A stretch of DNA of 64,000 nucleotides from Eutrigla gurnardus (lineage: Eukaryota > Chordata > Actinopteri > Perciformes > Triglidae), in assembly GCA_963514095.1 (NCBI GenBank), contig OY741265.1, positions 32,598,290 to 32,662,289 of the forward strand, read 5' to 3'. The stretch's first letter is position 1. Every line of letters begins with the position of its first letter. Below, in pieces: positions 43,087 through 53,599 of the stretch. The notes beneath the pieces were generated by a model, which was given only the letters and a program-made list of their open reading frames with translations, was not told the origin of the DNA and searched no databases. Made by a program: the position numbers and the translations under genes.

Positions 43087-44292
43087 TCATGGGCGGTGCA
43101 GTTTTTGCTTGGCTCTTGGAGGGAGAGCTCTGATCATGCTTCCCAATGTCCGGTTGAAGCGTTCAACCACACCGTTTCCCATGGGATGATAAGCCGTTGT
43201 CCTCGACTTCTTTACACCAGAGATCAGCAGCAATTCTCGGATCAACTGGCTCTCAAAGTTGGCTCCTCTGTGAATTCTCTCTTGAAAGCCGTAGACACAA
43301 AAGTATCGATCCCAGAGTTGACGAGCAACCTGCTTTGCTGACTGATCATGACATGGAAAGGCGTGAGCCATTTTTGTGAAGTGGTCAGTGACGACCAGGA
43401 CATCCACAGTATGTCCATTTGGGATTTCAGCTGACCAAAAGTCAATGCAGACCATCTCGAGAGGGCTTGTTGTTTTGATGCTCTCGAGAGGCGCTCTCCC
43501 TTCGGGTTTGGGTGTCTTGCTCACCACACAGCGCTTGCACGACTTGACATATTCACGGACATCTCGTTCCATGTCAATCCAGAAGAACCTCTGCCTCGCC
43601 AGGTATAGAGTCCTATGCTGTCCCTGATGCCCAGCCTCGTCATGGACACCCTGCAGAGCCTGCTTGGCCAGTGATGCTGCCACAACATACTGGTACCGCC
43701 TTCTCCCAGTTAGTGAATCTTTGCTCACTCTATATAGGATGCCATCCAACATCTTGAGCTTTTCCCACTGCTTTAGAGTCTTCTGGACTTTGAGAGGCTC
43801 TCTAACTCTTTCTCTCCTCGATGGTCTCCTGCCACGCGCCACATAGTGGATGACTCTTGCCAGTATAGTGTCTTCCTGTTGCTTGTCTTGAAGCTCTTTA
43901 AGGGAGAAGACGGGTAAGGCACTTTCTCCAGGTGGAACAATCTTATGTACATCATTTGCTAGCCAGGAGATCACTCTCCCTTTGGGTCCCTCACCCCACT
44001 CAATCTGACCATCCAGGACTGCCGTCACTTCTTCACTGCTCATTGAACTGCATGCCACTTCAGATCCACCCAGTCTTACCTCTTGGCAGTTGGTGCTCAG
44101 CCGAAACACATCCTGTATCCTGTCATCCCGGATCTGTTGCACTTCTTCGAGCAGAGCCTCATATGGCTCTGCTATAAGTCTCTCGCTGACCCGTGGCTTG
44201 ATGAAGGGTTGCCTGCTCAAGGCATCTGCAACGATGTTCTTACTGCCTGGGATATATTGGATACTGAAGTCGTATGGAGCCAACTTCGACAC
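43087..44292 (-). pseudogene. Gypsy integrase core
   Basis: It begins with the RNase H-integrase linker (IQYIPGSKNIVADALSRQPF), then an HHCC zinc site (HDEAGHQGQH ... CKRCVVSK) and the catalytic core. The first acid is in VCIDFWSAEI. The second position reads ERIHRGANFES, where an Asp is normally found, so it appears lost. The Glu is in GVVERFNRTL. It stops at 43087, out of frame with the C-terminal part. The product would integrate the cDNA; this copy probably cannot. Confidence 0.92.
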
Positions 44293-44618
44293 GACACTTG
44301 TTCACAAGCATCCAACTTTGGCTTTGTGAGGATGTAGGTTAGCGGGTTATTATCAGTCCAAACAGTGAAGGAGTGTCCCTTCAGCCAATGGCTGAATTTG
44401 TCACACACTGACCACTTGAGAGCGAGGAACTCCAAACGATGGGCTGGATACTTGGTTTGTGGGCGACTGAGGGCTTTGCTTGCGAAGGCGATGGGACGTG
44501 CTTTGCTCCCTCCTTCAGGGACTTGAGAGAGGACAGCGCCCAATCCATCCAATGAAGCGTCGGTTGAGAGGATGAAAAAGAAAAGACTTAATCTTTTTTG
44601 CTGAAGGTGTGACTCCAT
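44217..44618 (-). pseudogene. Gypsy RNase H
   Basis: The frame with STDASLDGLGAVLSQVPEGG, PIAFASKALSRPQTKYP and FTVWTDNNPLTYIL: the acidic residues of the RNase H fold are present. It is shifted relative to RT (break near 44560-44600) and to integrase (break near 44290). Confidence 0.92.
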
Positions 44619-45615
44619 CCTCCATCATCAAGTCCGCTTCACTCATGTCTGTGATGACTTGTATCTTTTCAGAATCAGTGGAAACCCCATTCTCATCAAT
44701 GATGTGGCCCAAGAACTTGACGCTTCGCCGGAGGAAATGACACTTCTTCGGAGCCAATTTAAGCCCATGTCCTTTCAACCGCTTAAAGACAATTTCGAGT
44801 CTTTTGAGGGCTTCCTCTTCATTTGGGGCAAAGACCAAAACATCGTCGAGGTAGCACAACAGGGTCAAGAAGTTTTGGTCTCCGAAGACACTCATCATGA
44901 GGCGCATGAAACTCGCCGGGCTGTTGCACAGGCCTTGGGGTAGTCGGTTGAACTCATGGAGGCCTACTGGTGTAGTGAAGGGAGTAAACTTCTTGTCCTG
45001 TTCATGCATGGGGACATTGTAGAACCCCGATGTCAAGTCCATGGCGCTGAATATGGCATTTCCCCCTAGCGCAGCCAAACAGTCAGCCTGGTGAGGTACT
45101 GGATGGGCATCCTTCACGGTGCGTGCATTAAGCCACCGGTAGTCCACACAGATGCGTAGTTCCCCATTCTTTTTCCAAACAAGTACTAATGGCGAGGCCC
45201 ACTCACTTGATGACTTGCGTATGATGTTCTTCTCCTCCATCTCAGAGAGGACCTCTCTTAGTTTCTGGTATTGGCTTGGTGGGACACGGCGGTATGCTAG
45301 TCGGAAGGGGCGCTCATCAGTCAGATGGATCCTGTGGACAAAGTCTTTGGCTAGGCCACAGTCCAGCTTGTCCTTGGAGAACACATCGTCATCCCTCTGT
45401 ATGAGTTCCACAAGTTGACTCTTCCAATAAGGGGACACTTCACATGAGTGGATGTCTATGTCGTCCAACCCAAGACCAGCGAGCTTATCCTGAAGGGTGG
45501 GAGTTACAGAGGTGTCAGGGACATGGTCAATGTCTACTCTTACGCTTTGACCTTTTGCTTTTAGCTCTGTGTTGGCGACGTAGTCCACTCCAAGCTCGAA
45601 GTCTTCAAGTGCCAC
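44515..45615 (-). pseudogene. Gypsy reverse transcriptase
   Basis: A 366-codon frame with all RT blocks: ASPLVLVWKKNGELRICVDY, MDLTSGFYNVPMHEQDKKFT, FNRLPQGLCNSPASFMRLM and the catalytic LLCYLDDVLVFA near residues 251-262. The thumb, with LAPKKCHFLRRSVKFLGHII, follows. It makes DNA from the element's RNA. It is linked to the protease part by a segment in another frame (45561-45779), so two frame breaks separate them. Confidence 0.95.
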
Positions 45616-45666
45616 ACTGGTGAAACATCAGCTAACTTCATGTTCCTCCTCAGTGTTACAGGCTTG

Positions 45667-46593
45667 TCACTTGGGTTCACGACCTTCACAGGAACCCACC
45701 TGTCTCCGCTCGTTGATGCCACAGTTCTCCCTACCATGATGCTCTTCCGGTTTGAGTGGGATTTTGCCGGTTCCACCAATATGGTACTTCCCTCTGAGAT
45801 AGGAGCCTTTCCAAGGAAGCTTTCCCCACACTATGTGCTCCTGTTTCGGTATCAGTGTCACAGCATTAGTAAGCTTCACAGTTCCAATGACGTCTGGGAT
45901 AATATCACCTTTCCATCTTGTTATGCCCGAGAGCATGCTCAAGAACTGTTCGATGCCTGGTTCACCAGTAGAGTCAGCTTTACTCATCACGCGCCAGTAG
46001 CTGGGATCTTGCTTGAATTGGCGTAGCAAGTGTTTCAGCAAATTTCTGCCTACTATCATTTGGTCACGCTGGCCTGGCACGACTAATGTGGGAACGATTG
46101 CTTCTTGTCCGTAGATTTTCAACTTTAACTGGTGAATGCACTTGGGCCGCACATGCACACCACCACAACCCACCAGAAAAATGTCTTTGGTGGACTGGGC
46201 ACCCTCTGACAGCAAAACTGCCTTGTGGAGCTCCTCTTCTGCTTCTTCACTCATCGTACAAGCTAGTGAACCAGTGTCTAGCATGGCATGCAGTGCAACT
46301 TGGTCATTCACCAGCACATCAGTGTAGAATAGATCATCTGCCTTCTCAAGCTTGTGTATATTCTGGAGAATCATGACACTACCATTCGGTGCAGTCTTGC
46401 AGCTCTCCTCATATATTGCATGTAGGTCTTCTTCAATTTTGAGGGTCTGACATGACGCACTCACACTTTGCCCTCCACAGTGTGAGCGACTCAGTTTCCC
46501 TGGTTGGGTGTGTGGTTCTCTGCTTGGGTTTGGCATGGAGCGGCCCGTGGGCAATCTCTCCTTGCGTGGCCAGGTTCCAGGCACCCAAAGCAC
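45667..46593 (-). pseudogene. Gypsy protease and pol lead-in
   Basis: A 308-codon frame overlapping the end of gag by about 100 bases. It carries the aspartic-protease signature LHAMLDTGSLACTMS (DTG at about 46280) and IVGRNLL. It is entered from gag by a -1 shift: the heptamer GGGAAAC lies at 46494-46500 directly before the gag stop TGA. It closes at 45667 because of a frameshift before the RT domain. Confidence 0.9.
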
Positions 46594-47771
46594 CTCTTCT
46601 CTTTCATGCAGTGTTCACGTGTGATGTGAGTTTTGTCACCACATACACCACAAGAAGTGGGGCGTGTCCACTGGGTCAGCTGTTGGACCGGGGAGGCTGC
46701 TCTGGCCAGAACGCCTTCTAGCATGCTTAGTACTCGTTCTAAAGCCCCTGCTTCTGAAGTGGTGACTGCACTCACCTTTGTCTGTGTAGGAGGTTCTTGA
46801 ACACCCGCTCTCATTGCAGTCAGCTCCTCAACTACAGTTTGACAGGTAGTGGCAGCTGCTGTCACCATTTTGAACTTCTCTGCTCTAATGGCCCTCTTCC
46901 TTGCCTGATGCTCCCTCTGGTGCTCATCGATGGCTTCTTGCACCTCCACGGCTGACCATTTGCTGATAGGCTTACACCGGAACACACTGGAGAGTTCGGG
47001 GTTGGGGCAGTTCCTGATGAACATCATAGCAATTTGCGCTGACATGTTCTCCATCTTCTCTCCGCTTTTCCGCAGATGCTGGTCAGCGTGCTCGGCTGCT
47101 GTTTTGAGCCAAACCCAGTGATCCACTGGGTTCTCATTTGCGTCAGGCTGTGTAGAATAGAAATCAGCCATCGGTAAGCCGGACATGGGAGAGTCACTGA
47201 AGTATCTTCTGAGTATGTTGTATACCACTTCAGGGTGTGTGTTGATATCAGCACTACTCTTCAGCCCCACTTTAACGATACTCTTAGCTTGTCCCAAAAG
47301 ATGACTGAGGATTTCATCCGCCTGCTCTGTAGTCGGACAATTCTTTTTATGCAGGTAAGTGTCCATCATATCTATCCACTCTTGTACGGTGTATTTGTCT
47401 GAGCCATCTCCCCTATACATCACTGGTTCCTTGACAGCTGCCTTTACCATGATGTTTAGTCGAGAGAAATCAACTGGGGAGGGCATGGGCTCGAGCGGGG
47501 GTGGAGTCATGGGGTGTGGGCAACTCAGTGTGGGGGAAGGTGTTTGGTTGACTAATATGCGGCTAACAACGGTGTCACCAATGTGGGTTCCCAGCTCCCC
47601 TAAAAGGTCACGCAATTGTGCCAGGGTGTCATTATTAGCAGCGGTGGGAGTGGAAAACATTTGCCTTGCTACAGGGGTACCATCAGGGCTGCTAAAGCCT
47701 GGCTGCCTAGCTTGCTCTGCATTCCCTGATTGCATCCACCGTCTACCCCTCCCAAATGGTGTAAAATCCAT
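46491..47771 (-). CDS. Gypsy gag (capsid and nucleocapsid), intact frame
   Basis: 426 codons, starting MDFTPFGRGRRWMQ. The central alpha-helical region (EWIDMMDTYL, LLGQAKSIVKVGL, PVDHWVWLKTAAEHADQHL) fits a gypsy capsid. The C-terminal end has two Cys-His knuckles: CGVCGDKTHITREHC (CX2CX4HX5C) and CFGCLEPGHARRDC (CX2CX4HX4C, canonical). It forms virus-like particles and binds the element RNA. The start is the first ATG of the frame, about 270 bases after the primer site. It ends with TGA at 46491, preceded by a frameshift heptamer. Confidence 0.92.
   Translation of the reverse strand: MDFTPFGRGRRWMQSGNAEQARQPGFSSPDGTPVARQMFSTPTAANNDTLAQLRDLLGELGTHIGDTVVSRILVNQTPSPTLSCPHPMTPPPLEPMPSPVDFSRLNIMVKAAVKEPVMYRGDGSDKYTVQEWIDMMDTYLHKKNCPTTEQADEILSHLLGQAKSIVKVGLKSSADINTHPEVVYNILRRYFSDSPMSGLPMADFYSTQPDANENPVDHWVWLKTAAEHADQHLRKSGEKMENMSAQIAMMFIRNCPNPELSSVFRCKPISKWSAVEVQEAIDEHQREHQARKRAIRAEKFKMVTAAATTCQTVVEELTAMRAGVQEPPTQTKVSAVTTSEAGALERVLSMLEGVLARAASPVQQLTQWTRPTSCGVCGDKTHITREHCMKEKRCFGCLEPGHARRDCPRAAPCQTQAENHTPNQGN
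46494..46500 (-). other. -1 frameshift slippery heptamer GGGAAAC
   Basis: In the gag frame the codons are CAG GGA AAC TGA, so G GGA AAC is in the correct phase for simultaneous -1 slippage. The -1 frame is the protease frame. Confidence 0.75.
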
Positions 47772-48026
47772 TATATTTCAAACACAATGAATATAACAGT
47801 GGAAATATGACGTTAAAATAAAATTTAACTATACAGAGACACGTGGTATAGAGACACTGTACGTGAGGAAACGTAATGATAAATTGTGGAAAAACACAGC
47901 CACAATAAAACAAAATCACTTTTTATCAAAGGTCTCAACGATCAACGGATCCTTTCTGCTTGCTGTACGATACGCTTACTTGCTCACAGCATAACCTCTG
48001 CGATCTGCAGCAGCTGATCTGAAGAC

Positions 48027-48043
48027 TCCGGGTCACGGCACCA
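48027..48043 (-). other. Primer-binding site, tRNA-His type
   Basis: Two bases inside the 5' LTR, the minus strand reads TGGTGCCGTGACCCGGA. This matches the complement of the 3' end of eukaryotic tRNA-His (ending TCACGGCACCA) except for one base. Confidence 0.75.
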
Positions 48044-48045
48044 TT

Positions 48046-49098
48046 TGTAACAGTAGCTGTTCTGCGTTGTGTCTATGTAGTGAGGCACAAACAGGAGTTG
48101 AGTCGTGGAGGATTTATTTGCCTTTTTTTGATAGAAACAAAAAGAAAAGGGCGTCACACACAGTCCACAGTACACAGGATTTCTCTCCACAGCTCCGAGC
48201 GTCAGTGCTCACTCATGAATTCAATTATTTATGCTTACATGTGGAAATAATAATAATAACAGATAAAATAATAATAAAGGTAAATAAAGCATAAAATAGT
48301 CTCAAAGAAATTAATTAAATAAAAAACAGTATATCAAATATATACATCAGCAAATAACAAAAATATATATTAAGAAAAAGGGTCTTTAATATGTGCAGCA
48401 ATTTACCTCATTTTTCACACTCACATCAACTCATTTTATATTTTTTCTACAATAAACTATGCCAAAAAAACTCATAACAGACATACCTTTTTTTGATAGA
48501 AACAAAAAGAAAAGGGCGTCACACACAGTCCACAGTACACAGGATTTCTCTCCACTACAGAATAAAGAAAGAAATAATGCACTCATATTAATGACACAGC
48601 GGCACACAAGATGTCCACACAGACACGCAGCAGAGTTTTTGCCCCATGCGCAAACTCACGAGACCAGGAAACCCCGTAATAACTGCCGCTAGCATTAAGC
48701 TAATTCACACACTATTTAACATATAAAAGTCCGGTTTTTACAACAATTTAACAAACAGAAAGTTCGGGAATTTAACCGGCATGCTTAACAGCACGTCACA
48801 AGGCAGTGTGCATTCTTAAAAAATACTTTAAGAGCGACAACCAAAACGTTTATAAAAAAATAAAGGGAGAGAGACATAAACATGACTTACCAGCTCCGAG
48901 CGTCAGTGCTCACTGAAGCTGGTCACACAGGTGCGACGCCAAATCACCCCCCAGGGAAACAAAAAGGTATGGAACGGAAAATAATAGAGTGGAACCTATT
49001 TACAATAAGAGACACTTTTGGGGAAGTTCACAACAGACAATGATGTGAATAAATGACCAAAAATAAAATAAAATAAAATAAAATTTACCTCGGCTACA
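48046..49098 (-). repeat. 5' LTR of gypsy element
   Basis: 1053 bp, the partner of 40900-41950, with the same internal 70-bp duplication. Differences are scattered single bases and one 2-bp indel (CACCCCA versus CACCCCCCA). Confidence 0.95.
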
Positions 49099-49257
49099 TA
49101 TATACTATATTAGGGGTGACCCCGTATAGTCGACGATTCAACGATTCCATCTAAGGAGCCTGATTCGACTGCCAAATTCATAGATGGATCGTCGGCAAAA
49201 CACAGGATCATTCCATTCGAGCTATAGGCCGTGCTAAACATCTGATTTCACATACAT

Positions 49258-50098
49258 TATATTGCCTGCCAAAAGTATTCACTTACCAATCCAAATTATT
49301 TAAACAGGTGTTCCAATCACTTCCATGGCCACAGGTGTATAAAAGCAAGCACCTGGGCATGCAGACTGTTTCTAAAAACATTTGTGAAAGGAATGGAAGA
49401 AACCCATTCTTTTCACAAATGTTTGTTTAGGAGCTCAGTGAATTCCATCCAGGCCATACATCAGCAAGTGCAATGCAAAGCATTGGATGCAGTGGTGTAA
49501 GGCACGCCGCCACTGGACAATCTGATGGACAAGTCTGGGTGTGGCGGTTGCCAGGATAACGGGACTTGTCTGACCGCATTGTGCCACGTGTAAAGTTTGG
49601 TGGAGGGGGGATTATGGTGTGGGGTTGTTTTTCAGGAGCTATGCTTGGTCCCTTAGTTCCACTGAAAGGAACTCTGAATGCTTCAGCATACCAAGAGATG
49701 TTGGACAATTCCATGCTCCCAACTTTGTGGGAACAGTTTGGGGATGGCCCCTTCCTATTCCAACATGACTGTGCACCAGTGCACAAAGCAATGTCCATAA
49801 AGACATGAGGAGAGAGTTTGGTGTGGATGAACTTCACTGGCCTGCACAGAGTCCTGACCTCAACCCGATAGAACACCTTTGGGATGAATTAGAGTGGAGA
49901 CTGAGAGCCAGGCCTTCCCGTCCAACATCAGTGTGTGACCTCACAAATACACTTCTGGAAGAATGGTCAAAAAGTCCCATAAACACACTCCTAAACCTTG
50001 TGGAAAGCCTTCCAGAAGAGTTGAAGCTGTTATAGCTGCAAAGGGTGGACCAACGTCATATTAAACCCTAGGGTGAGCGAATACTTTAGTGCAATATA
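49258..50098 (+). mobile_element. Tc1-like transposon, internally deleted
   Basis: The left end TATATTGCCTGCCAAAAGTATTC and the right end, reverse-complemented, TATATTGCACTAAAGTATTC, are flanked by TA. It carries a truncated transposase gene (49566-50033). Confidence 0.88.
49566..50033 (+). pseudogene. Tc1-like transposase, C-terminal half
   Basis: DD34E transposase remains: VKFGGGGIMVWGCFSG, the second Asp in LFQHDCAPVHKA, then after one frameshift at about 49805 the Glu in PDLNPIEHLWDELEWRL, and a terminal LVESLPEELKLL before TAG. The N-terminal DNA-binding region and the first Asp are deleted, since the 5' UTR joins almost directly to this half. Confidence 0.93.
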
Positions 50099-50890
50099 GT
50101 GTGTGTGTGTGTGTGTATATGTAAATAATTCCATAGAGTATTTAATTTTGTGTATAATTGTAATTTATATGACATATACATGAGTTTTTTTGTCCTTGTC
50201 TTTGTACAGACAGGAGGGGTTTACTGTTGATTTCCCATCATTTGTGTTTATCAGATGGGTGTGTTGATGTCACATAGAAAAATCTGATATTGATTGCTGA
50301 TTTTTCTTCTTTATCCTACTGGCTGGCTGCTCGCCATAAATCACAGTAAGGGATGCCTTCTGGGAGATATGCTTGCTACCGATACAGAACAGAGAGCAGG
50401 AAGTCTTCAGCTCATTCCCTCTGGGCTGCACATCAAAAGTCCCTCTGCAGCTTTATGATTAGGAGGTGGCTGTAGCATGCCAAAGACTACTCTATGCTCG
50501 CTGTAGTGTCCCCAAAACTATGTGTCTGAACTATATCGTTAACTGTTAACTATTGGTAAGTAACTGTGATTTAGAAGAGAACATTTGTTAAGTATGTGTT
50601 TCACTGTATTTTAGTGTTAGCTTCTGTTAAAACTATTTGAGATTGTTTTTATGTTTGAGAAAATGTTGAAGAAGCTGCTACTTAAATGTTTAACAAGCTA
50701 GCATAATTAGACTCTCTTGTAGGCTGCCTGACTTCAATTTATTTCTGAGACCTATCTATCTGCCGTATCCTTTGACAAGGATGTTAATCTCGGCTAACTA
50801 CACCAACTTGACAATTATTTACTGCACAGAATCTATGAATTTAACAGTATTAATAATAATAAGTCATAATAAACTAATAGTATAATATAT
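50099..50890. other. No gene seen
   Basis: A short GT run at 50099-50117, then AT-rich sequence up to the inverted terminus at 50895. No frame or repeat recognised. Confidence 0.4.
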
Positions 50891-51285
50891 ATATGGGTCA
50901 TTCTAGAATTGCAGATACATTTGCCGTCTCCCAGATAAACCTTTTGTTATTTAAAAAAAAAGAAGACTTTATTGAATCAGATTTCAATAATTATAATAAT
51001 TTAATTAAACTCTTACTAAACATAATGTTAAAATTAGTATTTTAAGCACAATTTATGCATAAAATATTAAGTTAATGACTATCAACCCACCTGTGATTGT
51101 CTGTCTTCGGCTCCTGACTCATACTTTCAGCTTGAATTAACATAATATAATTAAGTGTAATTTTCAGTTTGTTTGTGCTTAATCTATTCACAGTTATAAA
51201 ATGACTTACATCAAATATCTATTTTCTATATTTTGGTTAATTTCAGTAATAAAAAAACACATTTTGTGTTTGTCTCTATGTTCTC

Positions 51286-51726
51286 GTCAACTCTGTTACC
51301 TCTGTTATAAAACTGCAAAAAAATCTCCAAAGCTTTCAAATAAAAAGCATGTGACCTGATCCCAGTGATGTCACTTCCTCTTGCTGGAAACATGGGAAAG
51401 CAGTGAGGACTGTTATGCTTCTTCTCTCATTATTTTGTATAAAATGTTCATGATACACTAACAGTAGATTAATCATTTGTCAAATCTGTTGCTGTGATAT
51501 TGCAGTGAATCGCTCATTCAATTTTTAAAAAACAATGATATGATGAAAATCAATAAAAATCTGTTTTTAGATATGCTATATGCTAGCTGGTAGCATGCTA
51601 TATTAGCACATGGCGTTAAGGTACAAAATGGTGGAAAACGTCAACTCTGTTACAGTCAACTCTGTTACAGTCAACTCTGTTAATGGTTTAAAGAATTGAA
51701 CGATAACAGAGTTGACGATGAGTAAC
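51286..51726. repeat. Left subterminal GTCAACTCTGTTAC cluster
   Basis: Direct copies at 51286, 51640, 51655 and 51670. Inverse copies are TAACAGAGTTGAC at 51704 and a partial GTAACAGAG at 51722. They are probably transposase binding sites. Confidence 0.7.
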
Positions 51727-51813
51727 AGAGCTAAATGTTCTGAATCACATTTAAGCATTTTGCATTATTTTACACTTACGGTATTATGGATTTTAGGTCA
51801 TTTGACTGTAAAG

Positions 51814-52008
51814 TAGTGATGTCCAAATGAAGCTTCGTGAAGCATTTTCTTTATTTTCTGAGCCCAATAGATGGCACTCTCTGTTCAACAAAGGGTTGAA
51901 GGCCGATATGTTTCCATTGCTTTCAACCCTTTGTTGAACAGAGAGCGCCATCTATTGGGCTCAGAAAATAAAGAAAATGCTTCACGAAGCTTCATTTGGA
52001 CATCACTA
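51814..52008. mobile_element. Foldback hAT MITE, 195 bp, TSD CTGTAAAG
   Basis: An almost perfect palindrome with arms of about 87 bp (starting TAGTGATGTCCAAATGAAGC) and a ~20-bp loop. I saw one mismatch (GGCACTCTCTG versus GGCGCTCTCTG). CTGTAAAG flanks it at 51806-51813 and 52009-52016. It is nested in the 50895-55583 transposon. Confidence 0.95.
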
Positions 52009-52071
52009 CTGTAAAGGGTACATTTATGGTGAACATTACAGGTTAAGGAAATTGGATCATTTCTGTTTCAG

Positions 52072-52355
52072 ATGAAGTTGTCAACAGCAGAAAGGCAACG
52101 ACAATACAGGTTACGGCGAGATGCCGACCCTGCAAGGAAGACCGAAAATTTGCAGAAAGACAGAAATAGATGGCACAAAAGGAGAAATGCAGGGCAGACA
52201 AGCACCGTGGCTGATCGGGATGAAAGGGAGAACAGGTATAAGCGCAGGTGTTGGAGAGAGGCCCAGCAGAGGTGCAGAGCAAGGAGGAAGAGACTAGAAG
52301 AGATAGAGACACCACCACACAGTCCTGAACCAGACCCTGAACCACAGACATCCAG
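52072..52355 (+). CDS. Transposon gene exon 1: basic Arg-rich protein
   Basis: 94 codons plus 2 bases, starting MKLSTAERQRQYRLRRDADP. Dense Arg/Lys with repeated RQRQYRLRRD, RNRWHKRRN and RCRARRKRLEE blocks, then a Pro/Glu tail (TPPHSPEPDPEPQ). It looks like a DNA-binding basic region. The donor AG|GTTGGA at 52356 joins to the acceptor TTTCAG at 52859-52864; the split codon becomes AGA and the frame continues into a leucine zipper. If not spliced, it stops at 52380. Confidence 0.65.
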
Positions 52356-52864
52356 GTTGGATGAGTGCATAGGTCCATGAGTTTATTATAAACGTTAACT
52401 GTAGTCAGTTAGTCATAGGTAGATTGAGAAAAGTGTAGTACTTTGATTGTTGTTTCTTAAAGGTACACTCCATCATTTATTCAAGGTCCAACCCGTACGT
52501 TTTTTTATAGTAACAATTTGGTTATATAGTCCTGTGATCTTGAACTTCAGGACTTTAGAAGGGCAATGTTCTCTTTTTGTTCTAACCCCATTTTCAAATA
52601 CAAAAGGAAACATGCCTTAAAGTAAATATGAAACTCTTGTTAGCTCTTGCAAACTGCTATTCGTCATATTGTTTCAAGAACTCTCTCTTTATTTGTTCAT
52701 AGGCCCGTTATTTTTTTTACATAGTTGACCTTTAATTATAAATACCCATTTCTTTAAAAAATATAACTAATTGTTAAGAATTGAGGAGTGTGCCTTTAAG
52801 TTAGCTGCCCACGTTCTAAATAAGCTTTAAAATAGGAATTGAAATCCTTTCTTTATCCTTTCAG

Positions 52865-53577
52865 ACAAAAGAATTCAGGACGAAGAAAAACAAAGCGAGA
52901 GAACTCCAAATTATACAGAGAAATTGAAAAATTAAAGAGTTTGCTGAAAAAGAAAACGACCGCTGTCCGAAAATACCAGAAACGCATCAAGAGACTGACA
53001 CGTGTCTGATTCCCCTCGATCAAAAACACGTAAACAGATAGGAAGACATAATGTCCCTGCAGAGGTTCAAAGAACTCTCTTTTTTCATAATGCACTGATC
53101 AATAATATCAGACAAAAGTACCAAGACACTAAAGAAGAGAGAGAGCGTCAGAAGATAGCACGGATAGTGTCAGGAAAGATCATAAAAAATTGCAAACTAC
53201 AGAAAACAATACAGACCTCACTTGGTTTATCAAGAAAGCGGTTCAGCAAGAGGAACAAAAGTGAACTGACTTTTCAAAGAAGAAAATATCGATCAACACA
53301 GAGCAAGTTCCAAAAGAAGATAGAGGAATTTTTTTTGAGAGATGATGTGAGCCGCTTGACTGCAGGAAAAAAGCAAACCATCACAAGGGGAAAAGCAAAA
53401 ATGCAGAAAAGGTTTCTAAATGATACCATAAAATGTAAAATGTGCCGAATGCAGAGGCAATGTCTATCAGCTCAACTGTGACTATGACGCTGACACTCCA
53501 GTGAGATTTGTTCAGTGGACAACTGAACCGGGAGAAAAGAGAAAGAAACAGAAAGCAAGTAAGAAAGAATCACAGCT
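52865..53577 (+). pseudogene. Transposon gene exon 2: coiled coil and basic region, frame-broken
   Basis: The exon starts in phase with exon 1 and gives a heptad stretch (KLYREIEKLKSLLKKK) that fits a zipper, so exons 1-2 together look like a bZIP-type dimeriser. A one-base break at about 53000 moves the frame to DSPRSKTRKQIGRHN, then LRDDVSRLTAGKKQTITRGK and MQKRFLNDTI. A cysteine-bearing part (CAECRGNVYQLNC in another frame near 53440) and QWTTEPGEK to a stop at 53578 follow. In related proteins I would expect a long central part between these two; it seems deleted here. Confidence 0.6.
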
Positions 53578-53599
53578 AGTCTGAATGACTGTGAAAAAG

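Larger units (their letters stand above)
40900..49098 (-). mobile_element. Ty3/gypsy retrotransposon with two LTRs, 8.2 kb
   Basis: LTRs at 40900-41950 and 48046-49098 (TG...CA, about a dozen differences and one 2-bp indel by eye, near 1%). On the minus strand the order is 5' LTR, tRNA-primer site, gag, protease, RT, RNase H, integrase, polypurine tract, 3' LTR. It is flanked by TATA/ATAT, so the target duplication is 4-5 bp but ambiguous in this TA run. gag is open; pol has about five frame breaks. It is inserted in or upstream of the CADPS-family gene, in the same orientation. Confidence 0.95.
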
